Notes: a model not told the origin generated them from the sequence alone. A DNA stretch of 64,000 nucleotides from Saccharothrix ecbatanensis (GCF_014205015.1 NZ_JACHMO010000001.1:5022001-5086000), one strand, 5' to 3'. Numbered from the stretch's first letter, positions 23,700 to 32,713 are shown. Numbers and translations: made by a program.

Positions 23700-23963
23700 T
23701 CAGTCGATCGCCCGGCGCGCTCGCCGCCCCGGTGTGACGCCCGTCTGACGTGTCACGGTCTCGTGCAACTCGTCCTCGCGCTCGGACATCCCGGCGCGCA
23801 CGTCGGCGCCGAAGGAGCCGAGGGCGCCGGCCAGCTGGCGCAGTCCCTGTCCGACGTTCTCCCCGATGCCGGCGGGCGTGGCGGCGTGCGCGGCCTGACC
23901 GGCCTTGCGGGCGGCGGCCACGCCCGCGGCGATACCCAGTCCGAACCAGAACAGCCGACTCAT
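23700..23963 (-). CDS. Small DUF6167-like protein with N-terminal membrane segment
   Basis: 87 residues. A short hydrophobic stretch (RLFWFGLGIAAGVAAARKAG) is followed by an Ala/Gly-rich helix and a charged tail ending in RRARRAID. It lies between alaS and the DUF948 gene, where actinobacteria commonly carry such a protein. ATG overlaps the DUF948 stop as ATGA. Function unknown; the co-transcription with alaS is positional only. Confidence 0.75.
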   Translation of the reverse strand: MSRLFWFGLGIAAGVAAARKAGQAAHAATPAGIGENVGQGLRQLAGALGSFGADVRAGMSEREDELHETVTRQTGVTPGRRARRAID

Positions 23964-24355
23964 CGCCTACCCCTGCGTCGCGTGTGCTTGTTGGGCGCTT
24001 CCTTCGCCGCGCGCCGGGCGCGGACGGCCTTGCTCACGCCGTAGGACAGCGCGGCGGCCTTGACCAGCGGCCCGCCCAGTGTGGCGGTGAACAGCGAGGT
24101 GAGCGCGGAGACGTTGCCGGTGACCGCGCGGGCGTTGGCGGTGATGCCGTCGACCCGCTCCAGCTGCGTGTTCACGTGCGAGATCGTCGTGTTCGCGCCG
24201 GTGAAGATCGGATCGCTGTTCTCGTGCGCCTTGCGGATCGCGACCGTGGCCTCGTCCAACGTCCGGCCCAACTTGATCAACGGGATCGCCAGCAGGAGCA
24301 CAAGCAGCACGAACGCGCCGGCGGCGACCAGCGCGGCGATCTGCCCTGGCGACAC
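23960..24355 (-). CDS. DUF948 family membrane protein
   Basis: 131 residues from GTG at 24353-24355, preceded by AGGAGG. N-terminal membrane helix (IAALVAAGAFVLLVLLLAIP) followed by a long amphipathic helix (LDEATVAIRKAHENSDPIF, NTTISHVNTQLERVDGITAN) of coiled-coil type and a basic C-terminus. An open frame runs further upstream to 24493 but lacks a ribosome site. General stress-protein-like families of this kind are of unknown function. Confidence 0.8.
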   Translation of the reverse strand: MSPGQIAALVAAGAFVLLVLLLAIPLIKLGRTLDEATVAIRKAHENSDPIFTGANTTISHVNTQLERVDGITANARAVTGNVSALTSLFTATLGGPLVKAAALSYGVSKAVRARRAAKEAPNKHTRRRGRR

Positions 24356-24583
24356 GGATCCTCCTGGTGGATTGCGAGGGCCGAATGGCGGCCCTCGAAC
24401 GGTGGTCAAGGTTACCGCGCCGCCCTCGGCGGGCTCGAACGAGATCAGCGGTGGGCGCGCGTGCGCCGTGCCAAGGGTTGGGACGGTGGCCAAGACCCCC
24501 CATTTGGCGTCGATTGGATCGTGGTCGCGGCGGCTAGCGTGGGTCGCGCAGTGATCGTCGCGTCACAGGTCGTCACTCAGGGC

Positions 24584-24628
24584 TTGACATACACGACACC
24601 GAGTAGATGAGGTAAGCCTAACCTTAGT
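24584..24628 (+). promoter_or_regulatory. Siderophore promoter with IdeR/DmdR-type iron box
   Basis: A TTGACA (24584-24589) precedes TGAGGTAAGCCTAACCTTA (24608-24626), which matches 15 of 19 bases of the IdeR/DmdR consensus TTAGGTTAGGCTAACCTAA, including the AGCCTAACC half. The box covers the expected minus-10 and start region and lies 21 bases upstream of the decarboxylase start, so iron-loaded repressor would shut the operon. The 290-base upstream gap shows nothing else recognisable. Confidence 0.82.
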
Positions 24629-24647
24629 CAATTCGGTCGGAGGTGCC

Positions 24648-26066
24648 GTGTTCGTCGTCAGTTCCTCCGGCTACTTGATCCAGGCCGGCCACTCGACCGA
24701 AGCGGGCCGACCGATCCCGCCGGGGCGGCCCGCCGACGTGCTGGCCGAGGCGCACCGGGTGCTCGGCGAGCTGACCGAGCACGGCATCGGCGCGGACGCC
24801 GCCCTGGCCCTCGTCACGACCGTGCTCGCGGACGGCGGGGTCGACCTGACCCACCCGCTCGCCGCCGCCCACCTGCAACCGCCGCCACTGGCCGTGGCCG
24901 TGTCCGCGGACGCCCTGGCCAGCGCGGGCAACGCCTCCCTGGACACCTACGACTCCGGCCCGGCCGCCATCGCGGTGGAGCGGTGGGTGGTCGCGGCACT
25001 CGCGCGGATGGCCGGGTTCGACGCGGAGGCGGACGGCGTGTTCACGCCCGGCGGCACGTTGTCCAACCTGACCGCGTTGTTGCTGGCCAGGGACGCGGCG
25101 GCGGCACGGCTAGGCGTCGACGTGCGGTCCGACGGGGTGGCGGCGTTACCCGATCCGGTGGTCTTCTGCTCGGAACTTGCCCACTTCTCCGTGTCACGGG
25201 CGTGCGCGGCGCTGGGCATCGGCGAGCGCGCCGTGCGGCCGGTGTCGGTGGACTCGCACCGGCGGATGCGGCCGGACGCGCTGGCGTCGATGCTGAGGGC
25301 GTGCGGCACACCGGTGGCGATCGTGGCGACGGCGGGCACCACGGACTTCGGCTCGGTGGATCCGTTGCCGGAACTGGCCGTGATCGCCCGCGAGCACGGC
25401 GTGTGGCTGCACGTGGACGCGGCGTACGGCTTCGGCGCGGTGTTCTCGTCCAAGCTCGCGGGGCTGGTGGACGGCCTGGCCCTGGCCGACTCGGTGACCG
25501 CGGACCTGCACAAGATCGGCTGGCAGCCGGCGGCGGCGAGCGTGCTGCTGGTGCGTTCGTCGGCGTCGTTCGGGCCGTTGGAGCGGTCGGTGGCTTACCT
25601 GAACCCGGAGGACGACCGGGCGGAGGGCTACGACGGCACGCTCGGCCGTTCGTTGCAGACCACCCGGCGGCCGGACGCGGTGAAGGTGGCCGCGACGCTG
25701 CTCGCACTCGGCCGGGCGGGGCTGGGCGCGCTGGTGGACCGGTGCCACGAACTGGCCGGCCACGCCGCCGGGCTGATCGCCGCCGATCCCGCGTTCGAGC
25801 TGGTGGGCGGTGCGACGTTGACCACGGTCGTGTTCCGGTACCGGCCGGCGGACGACTCGGTGGCGGACGAGGTGAACGCGCGGCTGCGGCGGGCGTTGAT
25901 GCGCGCGGGCGAGGCGCTGATCGGCCGGACCCAGGTCGACAAGGTGACGTGCCTGAAGTTGACCCTGCTCAACCCGAACGCCCGGGAGTCGGACCTGGTC
26001 GCGCTGTTGGCGCTGGTCCGTGAGGCCGGATCCGCCGCCGAACGACTCGTGGAGGGAGCGGCATGA
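24648..26066 (+). CDS. PLP-dependent group II decarboxylase, siderophore diamine supply (DesA/RhbB-like)
   Basis: 472 residues, GTG start after GGAGGT. PLP-fold motifs: GVFTPGGTLSNLTALLLARD, WLHVDAAYGFGAV and the Schiff-base lysine K289 in ADLHKIGWQP. Sequence style matches lysine/diaminobutyrate decarboxylases of NIS siderophore clusters. No diaminobutyrate aminotransferase is present here, so lysine to cadaverine is the likelier reaction; ornithine or diaminobutyrate cannot be excluded. The stop overlaps the next start (ATGA) as the first gene of the operon. Confidence 0.85.
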   Translation: MFVVSSSGYLIQAGHSTEAGRPIPPGRPADVLAEAHRVLGELTEHGIGADAALALVTTVLADGGVDLTHPLAAAHLQPPPLAVAVSADALASAGNASLDTYDSGPAAIAVERWVVAALARMAGFDAEADGVFTPGGTLSNLTALLLARDAAAARLGVDVRSDGVAALPDPVVFCSELAHFSVSRACAALGIGERAVRPVSVDSHRRMRPDALASMLRACGTPVAIVATAGTTDFGSVDPLPELAVIAREHGVWLHVDAAYGFGAVFSSKLAGLVDGLALADSVTADLHKIGWQPAAASVLLVRSSASFGPLERSVAYLNPEDDRAEGYDGTLGRSLQTTRRPDAVKVAATLLALGRAGLGALVDRCHELAGHAAGLIAADPAFELVGGATLTTVVFRYRPADDSVADEVNARLRRALMRAGEALIGRTQVDKVTCLKLTLLNPNARESDLVALLALVREAGSAAERLVEGAA

Positions 26067-27712
26067 GACCAGATCCTCTTGAAGGCGACGCGCGGGCGAC
26101 TGCGGAGCACGCGCACCTTGAAGCGCTGCTGCGCTGCTGGGTTCAGGAGCGGAACGTGCCGGTGACGGACCGGGTGCGGATCGAGGTGCTCGGGCTGCCG
26201 TTGGAGGCGGAGGTGCGGTACGCGTCGCCTACCGGGCGGCACCGGTTCGGGGCGGTGACGTTGGCGGGCAAGCCGGTGGACCCGGTGGTCGCGGTCGCGT
26301 TGGCGGGCGCCGAACTCGGTGGTGACACGGCGGACCTGGTGGAGCGCACGGCCGAGTCGGTGCGCCGGGTGACGGGGTTCGTGGCCTACCGGCGCCGTGA
26401 GCCGGTGGGGCCGGCGGACCGGTTCCTGGACGCCGAGCAGCGGTTGATGCTCGGCCACCTGCACCACCCCGCGCCGAAGAGCCGGGACGGCCTGTCGGAC
26501 GCGGACAACGCCCGGTACGCGCCGGAGCTGCGCGGCTCGTTCCCGCTGTTCTGGTTCTCGGCGGCCGAGGAGGTCGTGTCGCACGGCTCGGTGGCCGGTC
26601 CGGACGCGGTGTCGTTGATGTCCACGCTCGCCGGTCGCAGCCCGGAGCCGGGCCGCGTGCTCGTGCCCGCGCACCCTTGGCAAGCGCATGACCTGCTGCA
26701 CCGGCCACGGATCGCGTCGTTGATCTCGCGCGGGCTGCTGGAGCCGCTGGGCGAGTTCGGACCCGCCTGGTCGCCGACCTCCAGCGTGCGCACGGTGTAC
26801 CGGACGGGCGCGCCGGTGATGCTGAAGCTGTCGCTCGGCCTGCGGATCACCAACTCACGGCGCGAGTCCACGTCGACCGAGCTGCGCCGGGGCTCCGAGG
26901 TCCACCTGCTGCTGGAGTCCGGGTACGCGGCGGGCACGGAGAAGGCGCACCCCGAGTTCAGCGTCGTGCGCGACCCGGCGTGGATCGCGGTGGACGAGGG
27001 CGGCGAGGTCACCGGGCTGGAAGTGGCCGTGCGCGAGGCGCCGGAGGACATCGGCGATTCCCGCTGCCTGGCCGGGATGGTCGCGCCGAGGCCCGGCATC
27101 GGGCGCTCGCTGCTGGGTGAGCTGGTGCTGCGGCTGAACGCCGCCGAGTGGGTCGCCGACTACACCGACCACGTGCTGGTGCCGATGCTGCGGCTGTACG
27201 CGGAGACCGGCATCGGGTTGGAAGCGCACCAGCAGAACACGTTGGTGCGGCTCGACCCCGCCGGCCGGGTGGTCGGCGGGCGGTACCGGGACAACCAGGG
27301 CTACTACCTGGCGTCCTCGCACCTGCCGAAGGTGTTGGAGCGGCTGGGGGTCGAGGAGTCGACGCTGGCCGTGGTGGACGACGCGATCGTGGACGACCGG
27401 CTCACCTACTACCTGCTGCGCAACCAGGCGTTGGCGGTGATCGGCTGCATCGGCGTGGAAGGGCTGGCCGACGAACGGGACCTGCTGGGCGTGATGGCGG
27501 CACGGCTGGAGGCGGCGCTGCCCGCGTTGGCCGAGGCGGGTCCGGACGGCGACCGGTTGGCGCGCAGGTGGCTGGAGGCGGACGTGCTGCCGTGCAAGGC
27601 GAACCTGCTGACCAGGCTGGGGGGCATCGACGAGGTGCTGGCGCCGGTGGAAGCGCAGTCCGTGTACTTCGACGCGCCGAACCCGTTGCGGGAGGGCAGG
27701 TGCGCCCGGTGA
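26063..27712 (+). CDS. IucA/IucC family NIS siderophore synthetase (first of two)
   Basis: 549 residues. ATP-dependent condensation of a carboxylate with an amine or hydroxamate. Family motifs: GHLHHPAPKSRDGL (near residue 130), LVPAHPWQAHDLL, SPTSSVRTVYRT, VMLKLSLGLRITNSRRES, GIGLEAHQQNTLV and RYRDNQGYYL. It pairs with the second synthetase in the same operon, suggesting two successive couplings to one citrate-like core. ATG overlaps the decarboxylase stop. Confidence 0.88.
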   Translation: MRPDPLEGDARATAEHAHLEALLRCWVQERNVPVTDRVRIEVLGLPLEAEVRYASPTGRHRFGAVTLAGKPVDPVVAVALAGAELGGDTADLVERTAESVRRVTGFVAYRRREPVGPADRFLDAEQRLMLGHLHHPAPKSRDGLSDADNARYAPELRGSFPLFWFSAAEEVVSHGSVAGPDAVSLMSTLAGRSPEPGRVLVPAHPWQAHDLLHRPRIASLISRGLLEPLGEFGPAWSPTSSVRTVYRTGAPVMLKLSLGLRITNSRRESTSTELRRGSEVHLLLESGYAAGTEKAHPEFSVVRDPAWIAVDEGGEVTGLEVAVREAPEDIGDSRCLAGMVAPRPGIGRSLLGELVLRLNAAEWVADYTDHVLVPMLRLYAETGIGLEAHQQNTLVRLDPAGRVVGGRYRDNQGYYLASSHLPKVLERLGVEESTLAVVDDAIVDDRLTYYLLRNQALAVIGCIGVEGLADERDLLGVMAARLEAALPALAEAGPDGDRLARRWLEADVLPCKANLLTRLGGIDEVLAPVEAQSVYFDAPNPLREGRCAR

Positions 27713-28287
27713 GCCACCTCGACGCTTACCGGCCGACCGACGACCTCTCCGCGGTGCCCGGTCCGCCGCTGCCAGTGCTCACGGACGGCTGGCACGCCCG
27801 CGTGGTCGACCCCGTCACCCCCGACCTGGACCTGGTGCACCGCTGGATGCAGGCGCCGCACGTGGCCGCGTTCTGGCACCAGGCGTGGCCGCGTGAACGG
27901 TGGGAGGACGAGGTGCGCCGGCAGCTGTCCGGGCGGCACTCCCTGCCGGTGCTGGTGAGCCGGGGTGACGACCCGGTGATCTACCTGGAGGTGTACCGGG
28001 CGGCGCGGGACGTCGTCGCGCAGGTGTACCAGGCCCGGCCGCACGACGTGGGGCTGCACGTCGCCGTGGGCGATTTCGGGATGACCGATCGAGGGCTGGT
28101 GCGCGTGTTGCTGCCGGTGCTGACCCAGGCCCTCTTCGACGTGGACCCGCGGTGCACGCGGGTGCTGCTGGAGCCCGATGTGCGCAACCGTCAGGCGATC
28201 GCTTCGTTCACCGCTGGCGGGTTCGCGCCGGTGGGTGAGGTGTTGTTGCCGGACAAGGTGGCCTTGTTGATGGTGCGGACACGTTGA
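27709..28287 (+). CDS. GNAT acyltransferase for hydroxamate formation (IucB/DesC-like)
   Basis: 192 residues from GTG (GTGA overlap with the synthetase stop). GNAT fold of the siderophore type: LDLVHRWMQAPHVAAFWHQA, PVIYLEVYRAARDVV, and the acyl-CoA region near ARPHDVGLHVAVGD with RVLLEPDVRNRQAIASFTAG. It would acylate the N-hydroxyamine using acetyl- or succinyl-CoA. The TGA stop (28285-28287) falls in the right end of the inserted TnpB element, so the native C-terminus may have differed slightly. Confidence 0.85.
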   Translation: MSHLDAYRPTDDLSAVPGPPLPVLTDGWHARVVDPVTPDLDLVHRWMQAPHVAAFWHQAWPRERWEDEVRRQLSGRHSLPVLVSRGDDPVIYLEVYRAARDVVAQVYQARPHDVGLHVAVGDFGMTDRGLVRVLLPVLTQALFDVDPRCTRVLLEPDVRNRQAIASFTAGGFAPVGEVLLPDKVALLMVRTR

Positions 28288-28393
28288 CAACCTCCCCTCC
28301 CTGAAAGGGGTGGGGGATTCCCCGTCGGGCTCGCGCCCGGCAGTTCCTGTTTCTTCTCCCCCGGAAGGGAGGTTTCGCCGGATGCCTCGCCGA
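28284..28393 (-). ncRNA. Probable omega-RNA (reRNA) region of TnpB, right end
   Basis: TnpB guide RNAs derive from the 3-prime end of tnpB and the right end of the element. This 110-base non-coding stretch follows the tnpB stop on minus and is structured (GCCGGGCGCGAGCCCGACGG region and CCCC/GGGG hairpin). The guide would extend past 28284 into the reverse complement of the acyltransferase 3-prime end. Not verified by folding. Confidence 0.4.
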
Positions 28394-29527
28394 CTAGTGT
28401 CGGGTCGGTCTTACTCCGGCTCCGCAGGCTGTGACCGCCTGCCCGGCGGCCAGGATGTTGCGCGCGGCGTTCACGTCGCGATCGTGCGAAGCCCCGCAAC
28501 CGGGGCAGGTCCACTCCCGCACCCGCAGCGGCAGCGTGTCCATCAGGTGCCCGCAGTCCGAGCACGTCTTCGAGCTGGGCAGCCACCGGTCGACCACGAC
28601 CAGGTCACGGCCGTACCAGCCGCACTTGTACTCCAGCATCGACCGCAACTCCGACCACGACGCGTCGGAGATCGCGCGGGCCAACGACCTGTTGCGCAGC
28701 ATGTTGCGGACCGCCAGATCCTCGATCACGACCAGTTGGTTCTCCCGGACGAGTCGAGTGGTCAGCTTGTGCAACAAATCCCGCCGACGGTCGGCGATAC
28801 GGGCATGGACACGCGCCACCCGCAGCCGGGCCTTGACCCGGTTCGCGGAACCCTTCTCCTTGCGGGCCAACGTCCGCTGGGCGCAGGCCAGCCGTTCCCG
28901 GTCCCGCCGCTCGTGCTTCGGGTTGGTGATCTTCTCCCCGGTCGACAGCGTGACCAGGGAAGTGATCCCCGCATCGACACCCACGACGTGATCTGTGGGT
29001 GGGGCGTGGATTATGGTGGTTTCGACCAGGATCGACACGTGCCACCGACCGGCCGGGTCACGCGACACCGTCACCGTGGACGGCTCGGCACCCTCGGGCA
29101 ACGGCCTGGACCACACGACGTCCAGCGGCTCGGCCATCTTCGCCAACATCAGCCGGCCGTCGCGCCAGCGGAACGCAGACCGGGTGTACTCGACGGAAGC
29201 CCTGCCCCGCTTGCGGGACTTGAACCGCGGATAGCGAGACCGCTTCTCCCAGAACGCGGTGAACGCGGCCTGGAGGTGTCGCAGCGGCTGCTGCAACGGC
29301 ACCGCCGACACCTCGTTGAGGAACGCCAGCGCGTCGGTCTTCTTCCACTCCGTGAGCAGGGCCGAGGTCTGCGCGTAGTTCACCCTGCGCTGCTCGCCGT
29401 ACCACGCCGCAGTGCGGGCCTCCAACGCCCGGTTGTACACCACCCGCACACACCCGAACGTGCGCAACAACTCCACTTCCTGCGCCACAGACGGAAAGAA
29501 GCGGTACCGGAACGCCCGCTTCACCAC
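28394..29527 (-). CDS. tnpB: TnpB (OrfB) RNA-guided nuclease of IS605 type
   Basis: 377 residues, GTG start at 29525-29527 (a second GTG follows). The split RuvC nuclease is complete: first aspartate in VVGVDAGITSL, glutamate in LVVIEDLAV, last aspartate in ASHDRDVNAARN. The zinc ribbon reads CSDCGH ... CPGCGA. N-terminal OrfB region begins FRYRFFPSVAQEVELLRTFG. No TnpA gene is present. The protein is probably active in guide-directed cleavage that keeps the element in the genome. Confidence 0.93.
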   Translation of the reverse strand: MVKRAFRYRFFPSVAQEVELLRTFGCVRVVYNRALEARTAAWYGEQRRVNYAQTSALLTEWKKTDALAFLNEVSAVPLQQPLRHLQAAFTAFWEKRSRYPRFKSRKRGRASVEYTRSAFRWRDGRLMLAKMAEPLDVVWSRPLPEGAEPSTVTVSRDPAGRWHVSILVETTIIHAPPTDHVVGVDAGITSLVTLSTGEKITNPKHERRDRERLACAQRTLARKEKGSANRVKARLRVARVHARIADRRRDLLHKLTTRLVRENQLVVIEDLAVRNMLRNRSLARAISDASWSELRSMLEYKCGWYGRDLVVVDRWLPSSKTCSDCGHLMDTLPLRVREWTCPGCGASHDRDVNAARNILAAGQAVTACGAGVRPTRH

Positions 29528-29602
29528 CGATCCCGACGCCGTGATTCACATTAACACCCAGCGAATCAGCCTTGCCGACGCGGTCGAAAGCATCGGTTTC
29601 CT

Positions 29603-29622
29603 CCCCGGCGTGAACGCCGGGG
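29603..29622. repeat. Left-end hairpin of the TnpB element
   Basis: CCCCGGCG (29603-29610), loop TGAA, CGCCGGGG (29615-29622): an 8-bp perfect stem. It lies 75 bases upstream of tnpB and 21 bases before the hydroxylase start, the sort of subterminal palindrome that TnpA recognises. Confidence 0.75.
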
Positions 29623-29643
29623 TATCCACCGACAGGAGCCCAG

Positions 29644-30939
29644 ATGAACTCCCGGGGGACGGTCACAGATGTGGTGGCTGTCGGGTGCGGTCCGTTCAAC
29701 CTGGGCCTGGCCGCACTGGCGTCCACTGTGGACGATCTGGACGTGGTCGTGCTGGAGGCGCGGCCGGAGCTGCGGTGGCACAGCGGGATGATGTTCCCGG
29801 ACGCGGTGTTGCAGGTCAGCTTCCTGGCCGACCTGGTGACGCTGGTCGATCCGACGCACCCGCTGTCGTTCCTGGCCTACCTGCGGGACGCGGACCGGCT
29901 GTACCCGTTCTACGTGCGGGAGAGGTTCCACCCGACCCGGCGCGAGTACGAGGACTACCTGCGTTGGGCGGCGTCCCGGCTGCCGGTGCGGTTCTCGCAC
30001 CCGGTGACGTCGGCGCGGTGGGCCGACGACCGGTTCGTGGTGTCCGGGGAGCGGTTCTCGGTGGAGGCGCGGCACCTGGTGCTCGGGGTGGGCACCACGC
30101 CGTTCGTGCCGCCGGCGTTGGCCGGGCTGGGCGACCGGCTGGTGCACAGCTCCGACTACCTGCACCGGGAAGTGCCCGCTGACCGGGTGACCGTGGTGGG
30201 CTCGGGGCAGTCCGGTGCGGAGATCGTGCTGGACCTGTTGCGGCGCAACCTGGACGGCGGGCCGGCGGTGGCGTGGCTGACCCGCACGCCGGTGTTCGCG
30301 CCGCTCGACTACACCAAGCTGGTGCTGGAGATGACGACGCCGTCGTACGTGCGGCACTTCCACTCGTTGCCGCAGGAACGGCGGGACGCGTTGCGGGCCG
30401 AGCACTGGCGGCACTACCGGGCGATCTCGTCGGAGACGCTGGAGGAGCTGCACGACCTGCTGTACCGGCGGGAGTGGGAGCACGCGCGGGCGCCGGTCGA
30501 GCTGCGGCCGGGAGTGGCGGTGGTGTCGTCGGCGCTGGAGAACGGCGAAATCGTGCTGACGTGCGCGCACCGCGACACCGGCCGGACGTTCCGGCACCAC
30601 ACCGACCTGGTCGTCGCGGCCACCGGGTACGGGCAGGCGCCGACGCCGTTCCTCGCGCCGCTGGAACCGTTCGTGCACCGGGACGACCAGGGCCGGTACG
30701 TCGTCGCGCTGGACCACTCCATCTCGCTGGACCCGTCGATCACCGGCCGGGTCTTCGTGGCGAACGCCGACCTGCACAGCCACGGGGTGGCCGCGCCCGA
30801 TCTCGGCATCGGGGCGGTCCGCAACGCGACCATCGTCAACGCGGTGACCGGCCGCGAGGTCTACCCGCTGCCCAAGCACACCGCCTACACCAGCTTCAGC
30901 GCCCCCCACGAGGGGAAATCCGGAGACGATCTTGACTGA
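29644..30939 (+). CDS. Flavin N-monooxygenase (lysine/diamine N-hydroxylase, DesB/IucD-like)
   Basis: 431 residues. FAD loop VAVGCGPFNLGLAAL, NADPH loop VTVVGSGQSGAEIVLDL, and the C-terminal VVAATGYGQAP typical of ornithine/lysine/diamine N-hydroxylases. LPKHTAYTSFSAP resembles the usual C-terminal end. It supplies the N-hydroxy group for hydroxamates. ATG at 29644 follows AGGAGC, only 21 bases past the TnpB left-end hairpin, so its message now depends on read-through or an element-borne promoter. Stop overlaps the next synthetase. Confidence 0.9.
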   Translation: MNSRGTVTDVVAVGCGPFNLGLAALASTVDDLDVVVLEARPELRWHSGMMFPDAVLQVSFLADLVTLVDPTHPLSFLAYLRDADRLYPFYVRERFHPTRREYEDYLRWAASRLPVRFSHPVTSARWADDRFVVSGERFSVEARHLVLGVGTTPFVPPALAGLGDRLVHSSDYLHREVPADRVTVVGSGQSGAEIVLDLLRRNLDGGPAVAWLTRTPVFAPLDYTKLVLEMTTPSYVRHFHSLPQERRDALRAEHWRHYRAISSETLEELHDLLYRREWEHARAPVELRPGVAVVSSALENGEIVLTCAHRDTGRTFRHHTDLVVAATGYGQAPTPFLAPLEPFVHRDDQGRYVVALDHSISLDPSITGRVFVANADLHSHGVAAPDLGIGAVRNATIVNAVTGREVYPLPKHTAYTSFSAPHEGKSGDDLD

Positions 30940-32692
30940 CTTGTGGCACGAGTGCTCGACGGCCTTGCTGGCCAAGGCGATCGGCGAGTTGTGCTTCGAA
31001 GGGCTCCTGAGCCCCACCGCGCACAACGATCCGGCGTCCTACGAGCTGCGGTTCGAGGACGCCGTGTACACGTTCTCCGCGAAACGGACGGCGTTCGACG
31101 GGTGGGCGGTCGAGCCCGGGTCGGTGCGCCGGGCGGCGGCGGGCATCCTCGGTGACGACGTGGTCGAGCCGTGCGACGACGTGCAGCGGTTCGTGGTGGA
31201 CGCGTTCCGGCACCTGCGGGTCGACCCGGCGACGACGGCCGGTTTCCTGGCCGAGGTGACGGCGACGCTGGCCGCCGACGTGGCTCTGGCCTCGACCGCG
31301 TTGCCGGTGGCGGAGCTGGCGTCGTTGCCGCAGGCCGAGCTGGACGGGCACCTCACCGGGCACCCGTGGCTGATCGCGAACAAGGGCCGGGTCGGGTTCT
31401 CGGCGGATGACCTGGCGCGGCACGGCCCGGAGTCGCGGGCTCCCGTGCGGCTGCCGTGGGTGGCCGTGCACCGGGGGTTGGCGGAGTTCCGCGGCACGTC
31501 GGAGCTGTCGGAGGAGGGCCTCCGCACGCGGGAGCTGGACCCGATGACGGTCGAGCGGTTCACCGAGTCGTTGCAGGAGGTCGGGGTCGATCCGGCGGCC
31601 TACGTGTGGCTGCCCGTGCACCCGTGGCAGCTCGACCACGTCGTGCGGACGTTGTGGGCGCCGGAACTCGCCACCGGGCGGCTGGTCGAGCTGGGCGAGG
31701 CGCCGGACTGGTACCTGCCGACCCAGGCGATCCGCACGATGTCCAATGTGGACTCACCGGGGCGCTACCAGGTCAAGTTGCCGCTGCGGATCCTGAACAC
31801 GTCGGTGTACCGGGGCATCCCGCCGCACTGCACGCTCGCCGCGCCGGTCGTGACGCAGTGGCTGTCCGGTCTGTGGCAGGCCGACAAGTTGATCGGCGAG
31901 TGGGGCACGGAACTGCTGGGCGAGGTCGCTTCGGTGACGGTGCGGCACCCGCAGCTGTCGCGGGCGGGCGACGTGCCGTACCAGTGGCTGGAGACGATGG
32001 GGTGCATCTGGCGCGCGCCGGTGACGTTGCGGCCCGGTGAGCGTTCCTGGTCGTTGGCGGCCCTTCTTCACGTGGACCGCGCCGGTCGGCCGCTGGTGCT
32101 GGAGCACATCGGGGACACGGACCCGGCGGTGTGGTTCGCCGCGCTGCTCCGGGCGTTATTCCGGCCGTTGCTGCACGTGCTCTACACGTACGGGATCACG
32201 TTCAACCCGCACGGCGAGAACGTCGTCGTGATCACGGACGGGGACGACGTGCCGGTCCGGGTGGCCATCCTCGACCTGGTGGACGACGTGAACGTGTCGG
32301 TGGACCGCGTCCCGGCGCGTGGCCTGGAACCCGACGCCCACGACCCCGTGCTGCCGCGCAAACCGTGGCCGATCCTGCGCCAGTACATCGTGGACGCCCT
32401 GCTGGTGGGCGTCTTCCGCCCGCTGTCCGGGCTGCTGCCGCTCCCCCAGGACCGGTTCTGGGGCATGGTGCGCGGCGAGGTCGACGCCTACCGCGACCAC
32501 TTCCCCACCCTGGCCGGACGGATGGACGAGGGTTCGCTGACCGTCCGGGACTTCCTCCGCTACCCGCTGAACAGCTACCGGATCACCCTCGGCTACCAGG
32601 ACCTGACCGCCCGACCACCGGTGCCGAAGACGGGCACCCTGCCCAACCCGCTGCACTCCGCCGTGCCAATCCCACCGCTGGACGGCTGGTGA
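30932..32692 (+). CDS. IucA/IucC family NIS siderophore synthetase (second of two)
   Basis: 586 residues from TTG at 30932, overlapping the hydroxylase end by eight bases and preceded by GGAG. NIS motifs: GHLTGHPWLIANKGRVGFS, WLPVHPWQLDHV, PTQAIRTMSNVDSPGRYQVK, YGITFNPHGENVVV and DLVDDVNVS (ATP/Mg site). Closely DesD/IucC-like. With the first synthetase it would assemble two acyl-hydroxyamines on one acid. The siderophore is predicted to be an arthrobactin-like citrate bis-hydroxamate if the diamine is cadaverine. No receptor or exporter is in this window. Confidence 0.87.
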   Translation: MTDLWHECSTALLAKAIGELCFEGLLSPTAHNDPASYELRFEDAVYTFSAKRTAFDGWAVEPGSVRRAAAGILGDDVVEPCDDVQRFVVDAFRHLRVDPATTAGFLAEVTATLAADVALASTALPVAELASLPQAELDGHLTGHPWLIANKGRVGFSADDLARHGPESRAPVRLPWVAVHRGLAEFRGTSELSEEGLRTRELDPMTVERFTESLQEVGVDPAAYVWLPVHPWQLDHVVRTLWAPELATGRLVELGEAPDWYLPTQAIRTMSNVDSPGRYQVKLPLRILNTSVYRGIPPHCTLAAPVVTQWLSGLWQADKLIGEWGTELLGEVASVTVRHPQLSRAGDVPYQWLETMGCIWRAPVTLRPGERSWSLAALLHVDRAGRPLVLEHIGDTDPAVWFAALLRALFRPLLHVLYTYGITFNPHGENVVVITDGDDVPVRVAILDLVDDVNVSVDRVPARGLEPDAHDPVLPRKPWPILRQYIVDALLVGVFRPLSGLLPLPQDRFWGMVRGEVDAYRDHFPTLAGRMDEGSLTVRDFLRYPLNSYRITLGYQDLTARPPVPKTGTLPNPLHSAVPIPPLDGW

Positions 32693-32713
32693 GGCTCGGC
32701 GGCTGGTGAAACT

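Larger units (their letters stand above)
28284..29627 (-). mobile_element. IS605-type element carrying only tnpB, inserted in the siderophore operon
   Basis: The element lies between the acyltransferase and hydroxylase genes, reads against them, and has no tnpA. The right end, read on minus, has an imperfect hairpin (CCCC/GGGG arms 28294-28315) and ends GGTTGTCAA (28292-28284); TCAA is the known right-end cleavage sequence of IS608. The left end has the perfect hairpin CCCCGGCG-TGAA-CGCCGGGG (29603-29622). Boundaries are estimated to a few bases; 29627 is approximate. Excision would rejoin an intact operon with the acyltransferase end about 20-30 bases from the hydroxylase ATG. Confidence 0.8.
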
